Shown here piece after piece: positions 15,754 through 24,363 of a stretch of DNA of 33,926 nt. The stretch's first letter is position 1; each line of letters begins with the position of its first letter. Under the pieces are notes generated by a model. The model saw nothing but the letters and a program-made list of their open reading frames with translations. It had not been told where the DNA came from and did not search any database. Source of the stretch: Gammaproteobacteria bacterium. GTDB lineage: Bacteria > Pseudomonadota > Gammaproteobacteria > SZUA-152. The DNA is taken from NCBI GenBank assembly GCA_021647505.1, contig JAKIUN010000005.1, positions 1-33,926 of the forward strand, written 5' to 3'. The translations under genes and the position numbers were made by a program.

Positions 15754-15895
15754 AATGCCATTAAGTTAACAAAATCACGACTGTTTTGTAGGTTGGCGGT
15801 GACAAAGGAACCCCAACATTGTTGGCTTCGTTGGGGTTCGCAGGCTCACCACCAACCTACAACAAGCAGGATCTCAGGCTTAACTTAATGGCATT
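15754..15895. mobile_element. MITE-like element, copy A
   Basis: 142 bases bounded by terminal inverted repeats AATGCCATTAAGTTAA (15754-15769, 15880-15895). The first 49 bases match copy B (24749-24797) with one difference. The centre is a nested REP-like pair (GTAGGTTGGCGGTGA and its complement) with the inner loop inverted relative to copy B. The right arm has a different sequence between the terminal repeat and the nested pair. Flanks GGATGCGCCCC and AGGACGTGCCCTTT resemble inverted copies of each other, so the ends may extend by about 11 bases. No coding capacity. Confidence 0.65.
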
Positions 15896-15971
15896 AGGAC
15901 GTGCCCTTTCACTGGCCGGTTGCCGGTATGAGGCGCATCATAGCAGGCTCGCTGAAATCACAGGACACCCC

Positions 15972-17120
15972 ATGAAAGAAATTTTCGTCGATACCCCCGA
16001 GGCGCTGGCCGCCCTGTGCGACAGCCTGCGCGGCTGCGAAGCGTTGGCGCTGGACAGCGAATTCCTGCGTGAAAAGACCTATTACACCCAGCTCTGTTTG
16101 TTGCAGATCGCCAGCGATGAGCTGATCGCCTGTGTCGATCCGCTGGCGCTGGAAAACATCGACCCTCTGCTGGATATTTTTTACGATCCGCAGGTGGTGT
16201 TGGTGATGCACTCGGCTCGGCAGGATCTGGAGATTTTTTTTGATCTGCGCGGAAGCTTGCCTGACCCGGTGTTCGATACGCAGGTCGCTGCCACTCTACT
16301 GGGTTATGGCGATCAGATTGGTTACGCCAACCTGGTGCGTGAATTCACCGGCGTTGAACTGGACAAGCAGCACACCCGCACGGACTGGAGTCGTCGTCCC
16401 CTGGGCGAAGGACAGTTGCGCTATGCCGCTGATGACGTGCGCTACCTGCTGGATATCTACCGTGAACAGCGTCGCCGCCTGCAGGAAAAGGGTCGCGAGG
16501 AATGGCTGCAGGCCGATTTCGATGCCCTGGTGGACACCAGCATCTACGACCCGCCGGCGGAAAGCCTGTGGAAACGGGTACGTGGTAACCAGTCGCTCAA
16601 GGGGCATCAGTTGGCCATTGCGCAGGTGCTGGCCGTGTGGCGGGAAGAACAGGCGCGGCGCGTCAACCGTCCGCGCCGCTGGGTGCTGAAGGATGATGTG
16701 ATTGTGGATATCGCCCGCCGTGTACCCAAAAATTTGGCGGCGCTGGAGCAGATCCGAGGATTGGAAGGCCGCACCCTGGAACGTCATGGCGAGAAACTAC
16801 TGAGCTTGGTCGAGCAGGCGCGTCAGTTACCGAAGGAGGCCTGGCCACAACGGCCTAAGCTTGCCCGTCTGACGCCACAGCAGGATGCGGTGGTGGATCT
16901 GATGATGGCCATCGTGCGCACGCGCGGCGCCGAGCACGATGTCAGTACCGCCCTGCTGGGCAACCGCAAGGCGCTGGAGGCGTTGATAGCGGGGGCGGAG
17001 GACAGCCTGCTGCTACAAGGTTGGCGTGCGTTGCTGGTGGGACGGGATTTGCAGGCCCTGCTGGCCGGCGAGTGTGGTTTGCGGGTGGCCGATGGGCGGC
17101 TGGTGATCGAAGGGGGTTGA
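15972..17120 (+). CDS. rnd: Ribonuclease D
   Basis: 382 residues from the ATG at 15972. The frame is open upstream to 15819 but there it reads through the palindromic element, so that part is not protein. DEDD exonuclease motifs are visible: LDSEFLREKTYYTQL (Exo I), VMHSARQDLEIFFDL (Exo II) and LRYAADDVRYLLDIY (Exo III). An HRDC domain follows from about residue 210 (LAIAQVLAVWREEQARRVNR). It trims tRNA 3-prime ends in the cytoplasm. Length matches E. coli RNase D (375). The promoter must lie in or next to the mobile element 80 bases upstream. Confidence 0.93.
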   Translation: MKEIFVDTPEALAALCDSLRGCEALALDSEFLREKTYYTQLCLLQIASDELIACVDPLALENIDPLLDIFYDPQVVLVMHSARQDLEIFFDLRGSLPDPVFDTQVAATLLGYGDQIGYANLVREFTGVELDKQHTRTDWSRRPLGEGQLRYAADDVRYLLDIYREQRRRLQEKGREEWLQADFDALVDTSIYDPPAESLWKRVRGNQSLKGHQLAIAQVLAVWREEQARRVNRPRRWVLKDDVIVDIARRVPKNLAALEQIRGLEGRTLERHGEKLLSLVEQARQLPKEAWPQRPKLARLTPQQDAVVDLMMAIVRTRGAEHDVSTALLGNRKALEALIAGAEDSLLLQGWRALLVGRDLQALLAGECGLRVADGRLVIEGG

Positions 17121-17170
17121 CAGCTTATTTTCACCACAGAGACACGGTGTACAAAGCAGATCGGCAGCCT

Positions 17171-17250
17171 GGTAGGGTGGGCAGGCTTTCCATGCCCACG
17201 GGAGACGTGAATCAATCACTAGGATGGGCACATAACACGTGCCCCTAGCG
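17171..17250. repeat. Degenerate REP-like sequence between rnd and yacG
   Basis: GTAGGGTGGGCA at 17172 onward and TGCCCACGGG just after it form a short imperfect palindrome. A second GGGCAC/GTGCCC pair follows near 17224-17246. It lies between convergent genes, where REP units are usual. No clear T-run terminator is present. Confidence 0.35.
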
Positions 17251-17451
17251 ATCCTGATTCGATGATCCATCGGGATCGAAATCAGGCGGCGTGGCATCGG
17301 CAATACGATGCGATTCATCGGCCCAGGCGCCCAGGTCAATGAGGCGGCAGCGGTCGTTGCAGAAGGGGCGCGCAGGGTTCTTTTCTTTGTTCCACACGGC
17401 GGGCTTAGCGCAGGTGGGGCACTTTACGGTCTTGATGATTTTCGCACTCAC
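17245..17451 (-). CDS. yacG: DNA gyrase inhibitor YacG (zinc-binding)
   Basis: 68 residues. A four-Cys zinc site C-x2-C...C-x3-C is seen as [11 protein letters not shown]...PFCNDRC, followed by [15 protein letters not shown], which is characteristic of YacG. In E. coli it binds gyrase subunit B and inhibits supercoiling. Its ATG overlaps the zapD stop by four bases. It is the terminal gene of the conserved order coaE-zapD-yacG. Confidence 0.93.
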   Translation of the reverse strand: MSAKIIKTVKCPTCAKPAVWNKEKNPARPFCNDRCRLIDLGAWADESHRIADATPPDFDPDGSSNQDR

Positions 17452-18248
17452 AGGGCGCAGCAGCTGAGTTGGAAGGGAATGTCCTCCGTGGCCTGCAGGG
17501 CGCGCTCACTGGTGCTGGCCTGTAGCAGGCGCACGGTGAAGCGGTGGCGGCCACCACTGATCTCGACAAAGTATGGCGAATCCTCGGGCAGGGTGACACG
17601 AATCAGTTGGAAGGGTGAGGCGCTGTCCAGGCTCTGTTGGTAGATGCCACCCTCGGCGATGCAGTTCTCGGCGATGGCGCTTTCGCGAATCAGTTTCAAT
17701 ATCAAATCCACGGACAGGCGCAGGGTGTCGAGGCAGCCATACCAGTGGCGCAGATCAGCGATGCGTGTCTCGGCATGGCGCTGCAGCCAGTGGCGGTACG
17801 GTGGTAGATCAAAGTCACACAGGCCGCCAGAGATGCCACTGCGCTGTAGCAGCAGTTTGAAAAATTCGTTGTCGCGCAGTTCCTGGGCGATGGGGGCGTC
17901 CATATTGCGCAGGTGTGACTTGAGGCCGCCAAGAGTGACGAGCAGGGAATCCAGGGTGTCGTGGTTGACACCCGGGGTCTGCGCCAGCGGCTCGAGGGTG
18001 GCGATGATGCGCTCCAGCTCCTTTACCACCTCGGTCTTGATGTCCACACGGCCGATGACGTGCAGGATCTCCAGCAGGGTACCGAGACAGGTATGGCTGT
18101 CCTGTCCGGACTCGCTGCGCAGGCAGTGGCGGGTCTGGCTAAACAGGCATTCCAAGCGCAGGAAAAAGCGTAGGCGTTCGCTGAGGGGTTGTTCGTAAAA
18201 GGTGATGGGTGTTTGCACGGGCCGGATTCGTATTCGCTGAAGCGGCAT
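17448..18248 (-). CDS. zapD: Cell division protein ZapD
   Basis: 266 residues from the ATG at 18248; the open frame further upstream has no family resemblance. The protein shows [19 protein letters not shown] near the N-terminus, then a helical domain ([20 protein letters not shown]) and a beta-rich C-terminal part ([17 protein letters not shown]), as in ZapD (YacF). It cross-links FtsZ filaments at the division site. It lies between coaE and yacG in the usual gammaproteobacterial order and overlaps yacG by four bases. A GTG at codon 11 is an alternative start. Confidence 0.92.
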   Translation of the reverse strand: MPLQRIRIRPVQTPITFYEQPLSERLRFFLRLECLFSQTRHCLRSESGQDSHTCLGTLLEILHVIGRVDIKTEVVKELERIIATLEPLAQTPGVNHDTLDSLLVTLGGLKSHLRNMDAPIAQELRDNEFFKLLLQRSGISGGLCDFDLPPYRHWLQRHAETRIADLRHWYGCLDTLRLSVDLILKLIRESAIAENCIAEGGIYQQSLDSASPFQLIRVTLPEDSPYFVEISGGRHRFTVRLLQASTSERALQATEDIPFQLSCCAL

Positions 18249-18535
18249 TGTCCACGAGACGGAGGGCGTAGGCAAATGTGCAGGATCTAGGTGAATTTCA
18301 AAAGCGCCCGATTTGTCGGGCTTACGGCATAGCTGAGGGTATTCGGGGCAGGTATCCGGGCAAATTCTCTTGTCAGGGTTTGCCCCGCGAAGCGCTTTGG
18401 ATATGCAGGATACCGGGTTAAGCCCTGCATGACGATATGTTGTTGGCAAGACAGTATTGGGACTTTACTAAGCATTTCTTTACGTCTCTGCATTCTTTGC
18501 GTTTCATTGTAGGGTGTGACAAGGCCGACCGGACA
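18249..18535. other. Gap between coaE and zapD
   Basis: 287 bases, open in one frame but with no family similarity to the following ZapD. No mobile element, terminator or RNA gene was recognised. coaE and zapD are usually closer, so some unrecognised insertion or a separate zapD promoter may lie here. Confidence 0.35.
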
Positions 18536-19144
18536 TCACAGCTGTTTTTCGGCCAGTTGGCGATAGTGTTGGTGCTGGATTTCCACCTGCGTCTGCAAGG
18601 CCGCGAAGTCGCCGTTATTGTTGATTACGTCATCGGCGGCCTGCAGGCGGGTAGCGCGCTCGGCTTGGCTGGCGATAATGGCCTCAGCCTGCCGGCGTGT
18701 TATGCCGTCACGGGCGCTGCTTCGCTGAATCTGTGCCTCGCGTGGAGCATCCACCACCAGCACCCGTTGCACCAGATCCTGCCAGCCACTTTCGATCAGT
18801 AGCGGTACGCTGACCAGGCAGTAGCCGCAGGCTGGCGTGAGGCTGGTGATACGGCGCTGGATCTCGGCGCGGATGCGCGGGTGGAGGATGGCCTCCAGCT
18901 CACGGCGTTGTTTGGGATGTGTGAAGACTTGTTCACGCAGGCGAGTCCGCTTGAGGTGGCCTTTGTCGTCGAGCATGTCTGAGCCGAAGTGTTCAACGAT
19001 AGCGGCCAGCGCGGGTTGGCCCGGTTCGACCAGCTGATGGCCGATGGCGTCGGCGTCGATCACGGGCACGCCAAGGGTTTCAAAGTGGCGGGTGACGGTA
19101 CTCTTGCCGCTGCCGATGCCGCCGGTGAGTCCGATGATGAGCAT
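18536..19144 (-). CDS. coaE: Dephospho-CoA kinase
   Basis: 202 residues from the ATG at 19144. The frame is open 20 codons further, but MLIIGLTGGIGSGKSTVTR is the normal N-terminus and includes the P-loop GGIGSGKST. Other family features are VIDADAIGHQLVEPGQPAL and HPRIRAEIQRR, and the lid region has VSVPLLIESGWQDLVQRVLV. It phosphorylates dephospho-CoA in the last step of coenzyme A synthesis. It lies downstream of pilD, as in many gammaproteobacteria, but here about 230 bases containing nested REP palindromes separate the two. Confidence 0.94.
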   Translation of the reverse strand: MLIIGLTGGIGSGKSTVTRHFETLGVPVIDADAIGHQLVEPGQPALAAIVEHFGSDMLDDKGHLKRTRLREQVFTHPKQRRELEAILHPRIRAEIQRRITSLTPACGYCLVSVPLLIESGWQDLVQRVLVVDAPREAQIQRSSARDGITRRQAEAIIASQAERATRLQAADDVINNNGDFAALQTQVEIQHQHYRQLAEKQL

Positions 19145-19192
19145 GCGCGGAGCATACCGGGTGCTAAGGGTGGCGTATAGCGGCTGGGCTGT

Positions 19193-19372
19193 GGAGCGGG
19201 CCATGCCCGCGATTGCTGCGAGGAGTAAGGTGGTGAGAAGACAAACAATCTGTGGGAGCGGCTTTAGCCACGAATAAAACCTGCTTTCTTCGCGGCTAAA
19301 GCCGCTCCCACAATGTCCAAAACAGCAACCTCTGTGGTGAAAAGCAAGACTATCGCGGGCATGGCCCGCTCC
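19193..19372. repeat. Nested REP palindromes between pilD and coaE
   Basis: Outer 21-bp arms at 19193-19213 and 19352-19372 are exact reverse complements (core GAGCGGGCCATGCCCGCGAT). Inside them lies a second palindrome at 19251-19312 with 24-bp arms (TGTGGGAGCGGCTTTAGCCA...), one mismatch, related to the one at 12356-12423. Each outer arm can also form its own small hairpin (GGGC-CAT-GCCC). Confidence 0.8.
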
Positions 19373-19375
19373 GGG

Positions 19376-20257
19376 TTAGGGCAAACCAATACCGGCAAAT
19401 TGCAGGTAGGTCTGGGTGATCCACTCACCCCACAGAAAGGTAATCCAGCCGGCGATGGCCAGATAGGGGCCGAAGGGGATGGGGATGTTGCGGTCGCGAC
19501 CGCGCAGGACGATGAGGCCGATGCCGATGACAGCGCCGACGGCAGAGGAGAGCAGGATGATCACCGGCAGGGCCTGCCAGCCCAGCCAGGCACCGAGCAG
19601 GGCCAGCAGCTTGAAGTCACCGAAGCCCATGCCCTCCTTGCCGGTCAGAAGCTTGAACAGCCAATAGATGCTCCACAGGCTGAGATAGCCGGCCATGGCG
19701 CCGATGACGGCGGAATCGATGTCGGTGTAGGCGCCGCCCAGATTGAAAACGAGGCCGAGCCACAGCAGGGGCAGAGTGATGTTGTCCGGCAGCAACTGGT
19801 GGTCAAAATCGATCATGGTCAGCGCGATCAGCGACCAGGTGAGCAGCAGGCCACCGGCCAAGAGCCAGCTGAAGCCGAAGTGCCAGGCGATGGTCACGCT
19901 GAGCAGGGCAGTAACGATCTCGATAACGGGATAGCGGGGCGAGATGCGGATGCCGCAGCCCGAACACTTGCCGCGCAGCCACAGGTAGCTGATAACGGGA
20001 ATGTTTTCCAGTGCGCCGATGGCATGGCGGCAGTGGGGGCAGTGAGAGCGGGGCCGGGAAAGGCTAAGGGGCGCGTCTGTCGGCGCCTGTTCCGGTTGTT
20101 CGAGGAATTCAGCGCACTGGTCGCGCCAGTCACGCTCCATGATCAGCGGCAGCCGGTGGATTACCACATTGAGAAAGCTGCCCACCATCAAGCCCAGCAG
20201 GGCGGTGAAGGTGAGCAGCCAGACGGTGTTAGTCGCCAGTAGGTCGAGTAAGGCCAC
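19376..20257 (-). CDS. pilD: Prepilin peptidase/N-methyltransferase PilD
   Basis: 293 residues. The N-terminal helix LTFTALLGLMVGSFLNVVIHRLP leads into a zinc-binding methyltransferase domain with two CxxC pairs (CPHCRHAIGAL, CSGCGIRIS). About six more membrane helices carry the aspartyl peptidase motifs MIDFDHQLLPD and GMGFGDFKLLALLGAWLGW (GxGD type). It cleaves the prepilin leader before Phe+1 and methylates the new N-terminus in the inner membrane. It follows pilC by 23 bases in the pilBCD operon. The PilA leader in this window (GFTLIE) is a suitable substrate. Confidence 0.94.
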   Translation of the reverse strand: MALLDLLATNTVWLLTFTALLGLMVGSFLNVVIHRLPLIMERDWRDQCAEFLEQPEQAPTDAPLSLSRPRSHCPHCRHAIGALENIPVISYLWLRGKCSGCGIRISPRYPVIEIVTALLSVTIAWHFGFSWLLAGGLLLTWSLIALTMIDFDHQLLPDNITLPLLWLGLVFNLGGAYTDIDSAVIGAMAGYLSLWSIYWLFKLLTGKEGMGFGDFKLLALLGAWLGWQALPVIILLSSAVGAVIGIGLIVLRGRDRNIPIPFGPYLAIAGWITFLWGEWITQTYLQFAGIGLP

Positions 20258-20280
20258 GGAGTATCCGGTACTCGGCGGGC

Positions 20281-21501
20281 TTAGATCGCTTCACCCATCT
20301 TGAAGATGGGCAGGTACATGGCGACCACCAAGCCACCGATGAGGATGCCCAACACGGCCATGATGACGGGTTCCAGCAGGCTGCTGAGGCCGTCCACCAT
20401 GTTGTCCACCTCTTCTTCGTAGAAGTCGGCGACCTTGGACAGCATGGTGTCCACCGAACCGGTTTCTTCGCCGATGGCGAGCATCTGCACCACCATGTTG
20501 GGGAACAGGCCGGTCGCTTTCATGGCGACATTGATCTGCGTGCCGGTGGCGACTTCATCACGCATGCCGAGGATGGCCTGGGTATAGACATGGTTTCCGG
20601 AGGCATTGGCCACGGTCTCCATGGCCTCTACCAGCGGCATGCCGGCGGCGAACATGGTGGAGAGTGTGCGCGCAAAGCGGGCGATGGTGGCCTTGGTGAT
20701 GATGTCACCGATGATGGGCAGCTTGAGGATCATGGCGTCCATGGCATGGTTAAACTTTCTGGAACGTCTTTTCAATTGCATCAGCCCGTAGATCGCCAGT
20801 CCGATGCCGCCGAAGATGGCCCACCACCATTCCTGGAAGATTTTCGACATGACAATAACCGCCTTGGTGAGGGCGGGCAGGTCGGCGCCAAAGCTGGAGA
20901 ACATGTCTTCAAATTGCGGAATGACGAAGATCAGCAGGATGGCGGTGATAATGAAGGCCACGGCCACGATGGCGGCCGGGTAGAACAGGGCCTTCTTGAT
21001 CTTGCCCTTGATGGACTCGATCTTTTCCTTGTAGGTGGCGATCTTGTCCAGCAGGGTTTCGAGGATACCGGCCTGTTCGCCGGCGTGCACCAGGCTGCAG
21101 TAGAGGTCATCGAAATAGAGCGGGTGTTTGGCCAGTGACTCGGCGAGGGATGAACCACTCTCCACATCGGCCTTCACGGCCATGATGAGGTCTTGCATGC
21201 TGGGGTTTTCGTGCCCCTTGCCGACGATCTCAAAAGACTGCACCATGGGCACACCGGCGGCCATCATGGTGGCCAGCTGGCGGCTGAAGATGGCAATGTC
21301 GCTGGCGGTGATCCTTTTCTTGCTCTTGCCAAACAGCGGCTTGGACTTTTTCTTTACCTTCAGCGGGGTGATGCCCTGGCGGCGCAGGTCGGCCTTGACC
21401 AGAGCCAGGGTGGAGCCAGAAACTTCTCCCTTACTGCGTTTGCCCTGCTTGTTCATGCCTTCCCAGACGTAGGTGCCGGTGGCCGTCGAATTTTTCGCCA
21501 T
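20281..21501 (-). CDS. pilC: Type IV pilus inner-membrane platform protein PilC
   Basis: 406 residues with two repeated T2SSF domains (about 70-195 and 272-395): FSRQLATMMAAGVPMVQSFE and FARTLSTMFAAGMPLVEAME are the matching starts. Membrane helices follow each (AAIVAVAFIITAILLIFVIP, AIFGGIGLAIYGLMQL, LEPVIMAVLGILIGGLVVAM). The N-terminal part YVWEGMNKQGKRSKGEVSG is also typical. PilC couples the PilB motor to pilus growth. It begins 3 bases after the pilB stop codon. Confidence 0.94.
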   Translation of the reverse strand: MAKNSTATGTYVWEGMNKQGKRSKGEVSGSTLALVKADLRRQGITPLKVKKKSKPLFGKSKKRITASDIAIFSRQLATMMAAGVPMVQSFEIVGKGHENPSMQDLIMAVKADVESGSSLAESLAKHPLYFDDLYCSLVHAGEQAGILETLLDKIATYKEKIESIKGKIKKALFYPAAIVAVAFIITAILLIFVIPQFEDMFSSFGADLPALTKAVIVMSKIFQEWWWAIFGGIGLAIYGLMQLKRRSRKFNHAMDAMILKLPIIGDIITKATIARFARTLSTMFAAGMPLVEAMETVANASGNHVYTQAILGMRDEVATGTQINVAMKATGLFPNMVVQMLAIGEETGSVDTMLSKVADFYEEEVDNMVDGLSSLLEPVIMAVLGILIGGLVVAMYLPIFKMGEAI

Positions 21502-21504
21502 GCG

Positions 21505-23217
21505 TTATTCCTTGGTGACGCGGTTAACTTCTTCCAGACTGGTCAGGCCGTTCTTGACCTTGATCAGCCCCGAGCGGCGCAGGTTGTTGACCCCCTCTTT
21601 GGCCGCCTGGTCGGCAATCTCCATGGAGTTACCGTTTTCCATAATGATACGCTGCATCGCCTCGGAGAGCGGCATGACCTGATAGATACCGACCCGGCCC
21701 TTGTAGCCGCCGTCGCATTGGTCGCAGCCTTCCGGGCGGTGGACTGTCAGGCCGTCCAGTTCGTCTTCGCGGAAGCCCTCTTCCAGCAGGGCCTCATGGG
21801 GGATATCGACCGGCTTCTTGCAATTATTACACAATCGGCGCGCCAGACGCTGGGCGATGATCAGCGAGACGGAGGAGGCGATATTGAAGGGCGCCACACC
21901 CATGTTCAACATCCGGCTCAGGGTCTGTGGGGCGTCGTTGGTATGCAGGGTGGAGAGCACCAGGTGGCCGGTCTGCGCCGCCTTGATGGCGATCTCGGCG
22001 GTTTCCAGGTCACGAATCTCACCCACCATGATAATGTCCGGATCCTGACGCAGGAAGGCCTTGAGGGCCGAGGCGAAGGTGAGGCCCACCTTGTTGTCCA
22101 CATTGACCTGGTTGACGCCCGGCAGGTTGATTTCCGCCGGGTCTTCCGCGGTGGAAATATTACGGTCTTCCGTATTGAGGATGTTCAGTCCGGTGTAGAG
22201 CGACACGGTCTTACCACTACCGGTAGGCCCGGTCACCAGGATCATGCCCTGCGGCTGTTCCAGTGCCTCCATGTAGAGCTGCTTCTGGTCTTCCTCGTAG
22301 CCCAGGGCATCGATGCCCAGCTGGGCGCTGGTGGGGTCGAGGATACGCAGCACGATCTTTTCGCCGAACAGGGTGGGGCAGCTGTTGACACGAAAGTCGA
22401 TGGCGCGGTTCCTGGACAGCTTCATCTTCATGCGGCCGTCCTGGGGGACGCGGCGTTCCGAGATGTCCAGCCGCGCCAGCACCTTCAGGCGCGCTGAGAT
22501 ACGGCGATTCAGGGCGACCGGCGGAGTGGCGATCTCCTTGAGGATGCCGTCACGGCGATAACGCACCCGGTAGGTCTTTTCATAGGGTTCGAAGTGGATA
22601 TCCGAAGCACCCGTGTTGATGGCGTCCAGTAATACCTTGTTGACGAAGCGCACCACCGGAGCATCGTCGGCATCGACGTCGCTGGCATCGCTATCCTCAT
22701 CCTCGCCGGAGCTGATATCCAGGGTATCGAGATCACCATCGCCGGAGAGTTCGGCAAGGGCGGTATCGGCGCTGGCCATGGCCTTTTCGATGGTGCTTTT
22801 GAGTTTGCCTTCCTCGACTAAAATGGCCTCGGTGCCGGTGCCGACGTGGAACTTGATCTCATCCAAGGCCTGGAGGTTGGTGGGGTCGGAGACGGCGACG
22901 AACAGGCGATTGCCACGCTTGAACAGGGGCAGGGCATGGTGCTGACGCACCAGCTTTTCGTCCACCAGCTTGGTGACTTCGGCGTCGATGTCGACACTGT
23001 CTATATCCAGTAACGGGATGCCGAATTCCTCGGCACCGATGCTGGCGATGATATTGCCGTCCGTCAGCTTCTGTTCCACCAGGTAGCTGACCAAGGGCAT
23101 CTTCTTCGTCTCTGCGGCGGCCTGGGCCTTCTCAGCAGCAGCTTCGTCCAGGTGTCCGTCCTGTATCAGCTTGCGTGCCAGTCCGCTCAGAATGACTTGG
23201 GAACCTGCTGTTGCCAT
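21505..23217 (-). CDS. pilB: Type IV pilus assembly ATPase PilB
   Basis: 570 residues. Walker A is GPTGSGKTVSLYTGL, Walker B region DPDIIMVGEIRDLETAEIAI, and a HLVLSTLHTNDAPQTLSRM motif is present. A four-Cys zinc site CNNCKKP...CDQCDGGYKGRVGIYQ sits near the C-terminus, and the MshEN/GSPII_E N-terminal domain covers about 10-150. An acidic run (DTLDISSGEDEDSDASDVDAD) lies just before the conserved VRFVNKVLLDAINTGASDIH. It is the cytoplasmic extension motor. First gene of pilBCD; the pilA gene that would normally adjoin it is displaced by an accessory insert. Confidence 0.94.
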   Translation of the reverse strand: MATAGSQVILSGLARKLIQDGHLDEAAAEKAQAAAETKKMPLVSYLVEQKLTDGNIIASIGAEEFGIPLLDIDSVDIDAEVTKLVDEKLVRQHHALPLFKRGNRLFVAVSDPTNLQALDEIKFHVGTGTEAILVEEGKLKSTIEKAMASADTALAELSGDGDLDTLDISSGEDEDSDASDVDADDAPVVRFVNKVLLDAINTGASDIHFEPYEKTYRVRYRRDGILKEIATPPVALNRRISARLKVLARLDISERRVPQDGRMKMKLSRNRAIDFRVNSCPTLFGEKIVLRILDPTSAQLGIDALGYEEDQKQLYMEALEQPQGMILVTGPTGSGKTVSLYTGLNILNTEDRNISTAEDPAEINLPGVNQVNVDNKVGLTFASALKAFLRQDPDIIMVGEIRDLETAEIAIKAAQTGHLVLSTLHTNDAPQTLSRMLNMGVAPFNIASSVSLIIAQRLARRLCNNCKKPVDIPHEALLEEGFREDELDGLTVHRPEGCDQCDGGYKGRVGIYQVMPLSEAMQRIIMENGNSMEIADQAAKEGVNNLRRSGLIKVKNGLTSLEEVNRVTKE

Positions 23218-23511
23218 GGATTTGTCGCTACCTCTAGGGTGCTCTTGCGAATTTTATTTTGCGTATGAATAACAGCGGTTTATCTTGTGGTTATCTGTGC
23301 TGTATGTCAATTTCGGGGAGTGTGTATCATTCTCAGGTAACCCGCCAAGTAGGGTGAGGGCAAACCTCCCACCCCTTCAACGGCACATTGTTGTGTCTAC
23401 CGCGTGATGTGCGTCACTGAACGGAGAGAACTCTGGCTGACTTTTTGCCGCTGCCCTCGCTAGATTAGCGTCACCGGCGGCAGATAATTTAGCGGTAATG
23501 ATGATGTGCAT
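23218..23511. other. Region upstream of pilB
   Basis: About 290 bases between the pilB start and the IS21-like remnant (393 to the next gene). It should hold the pilB promoter. No gene or palindrome was identified. Confidence 0.4.
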
Positions 23512-23556
23512 ATTCCGATCCATCGTGAACACCTATTCCGGTTTAACGTGAACACT
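23512..23556. mobile_element. Terminal repeat remnant resembling an IS21-family end
   Basis: Two tandem units with a 23-base period: ATTCCGATCCATCGTGAACA then ATTCCGGTTTAACGTGAACA. Multiple copies of a CGTGAACA-containing unit are characteristic of IS21-type ends. No istA/istB coding sequence is present nearby, so this is only a leftover. Confidence 0.5.
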
Positions 23557-23558
23557 TT

Positions 23559-23590
23559 TTCAATGACATTGGGTAGCGTCCCTTTTCCCT
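23559..23590. repeat. Truncated end of the MITE-type element
   Basis: CAATGACATTGGGTAGCGTC at 23560 and following bases CCTTTT match the outer right border of copy B (GACATTCATTGGGCAGCATC, 24884 on) and, inverted, its left border. The inner part with TTAACTTAAT is missing and is replaced by the IS21-like end. Confidence 0.45.
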
Positions 23591-23610
23591 TGACTCATGT
23601 CAGGCTTTAC

Positions 23611-23982
23611 TTACAACAGCTTCCGATAATCACAGTCCAGGATATTTGATAACTTCTTGGCGTTGGCTTTACCCAGTACACGCTTGTTGTTTTCCATTTC
23701 GGAGAGGTGGTGCTGACGGATACCGGCTTGCTCGGCTAATTCGGCCTGGGTCAGTCCGGCGCGTTGGCGATACAGGCGCAAGTAATAACCGGGCATGCGG
23801 TATGCATCACCGTGACGTTGTTTGGCTTCATCATGGATGGCCTTCGCAGACACGCGGTCTTCAGCCAGATATTGATCCAGCGCAGAGCGGATCATCTTTT
23901 TCAAGCGTGTCTGATTGATTTTTCCACTGGGTTTCAGAACCACGTCGCACAGGTCATGATGAATTTTTAATGCTTGACTCAT
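23611..23982 (-). CDS. XRE-family HTH antitoxin (module 1)
   Basis: 123 residues. A C-terminal helix-turn-helix of the Cro/C1 type is clear: YRQRAGLTQAELAEQAGIRQ followed by HHLSEMENNKRVLGKANAKK at about 70-115. The N-terminal part (about 1-60) is charged and probably binds the toxin. It overlaps the stop of the upstream RelE-like toxin by four bases, the usual coupling in a type II toxin-antitoxin pair with the toxin first. It probably represses its own operon by binding the palindrome at 24252-24275. Confidence 0.82.
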   Translation of the reverse strand: MSQALKIHHDLCDVVLKPSGKINQTRLKKMIRSALDQYLAEDRVSAKAIHDEAKQRHGDAYRMPGYYLRLYRQRAGLTQAELAEQAGIRQHHLSEMENNKRVLGKANAKKLSNILDCDYRKLL

Positions 23983-24245
23983 CGGTAAGCCTCCCGTCGG
24001 TGTCCGACATAAAATATTTCGATCTCGACTATCTGGCTGTCGGTGACCCGGTAACGCATCCGGTAACGATAGTTCAATCGCAGGCGGTATTCATCATCAT
24101 CCGTTTTCAGGGTGTTCCACCCTTGTGGGTTGATACCTTGCTCTTCCAGATCGGCCACCGCAAGGTCGGCTAAATCCTGGATGGATTGCGGTAGCTTTAG
24201 CAGCTGCTTATGTGCTTTTCGGGTCAGGTAAACAGTCCAGGCCAT
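23979..24245 (-). CDS. RelE/ParE-superfamily toxin (module 1)
   Basis: 88 residues from the ATG at 24245. An earlier in-frame ATG at 24263 lies inside the operator palindrome and is less likely. The fold signature is MAWTVYLTRKAHKQLLKLPQ at the start, a helical middle, then YRLRLNYRYRMRYRV and the final strand with VEIEIFYVGHRREAYR, typical of RelE-type toxins where a late YVGHR carries key residues. It probably cleaves mRNA on the ribosome or poisons gyrase; which of the two cannot be told. There is no ribosome site before the ATG and the -10 box ends 6 bases upstream. Confidence 0.82.
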   Translation of the reverse strand: MAWTVYLTRKAHKQLLKLPQSIQDLADLAVADLEEQGINPQGWNTLKTDDDEYRLRLNYRYRMRYRVTDSQIVEIEIFYVGHRREAYR

Positions 24246-24251
24246 TGCGGG

Positions 24252-24275
24252 ACTATATACCATTTATTGGTATAT
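24252..24275 (-). promoter_or_regulatory. Operator and promoter of TA module 1
   Basis: ATATACCA (24255-24262) and TGGTATAT (24268-24275) form a palindrome with 8-bp arms and a 5-base centre. It overlaps a TATAGT -10 box (24252-24257 on the minus strand) located 6 bases before the toxin ATG. The -35 region is poor. Confidence 0.5.
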
Positions 24276-24363
24276 TTCATTTCTTTTGTTTATCGGTGGA
24301 TGAAGCTGGCTCTTAAGCCGTTTCTCGTGCCACACAGCTGTCCGGCAATACCTCTGTATTGGG

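Noticed and set aside
12356-19312. Possible CRISPR repeats
   Set aside because: The repeated palindromes are isolated REP units at distant intergenic sites. There is no array of regularly spaced repeats and no cas gene.
19313-20242. Open frame antisense to pilD (309 codons)
   Set aside because: Composition is Gln/Gly/Ala/Asp-rich and without domains. The opposite strand encodes an unmistakable PilD.
21193-22497. Open frame antisense to pilC and pilB (434 codons)
   Set aside because: It crosses two real genes on the other strand and shows no motif; it is an effect of GC-rich codon structure.
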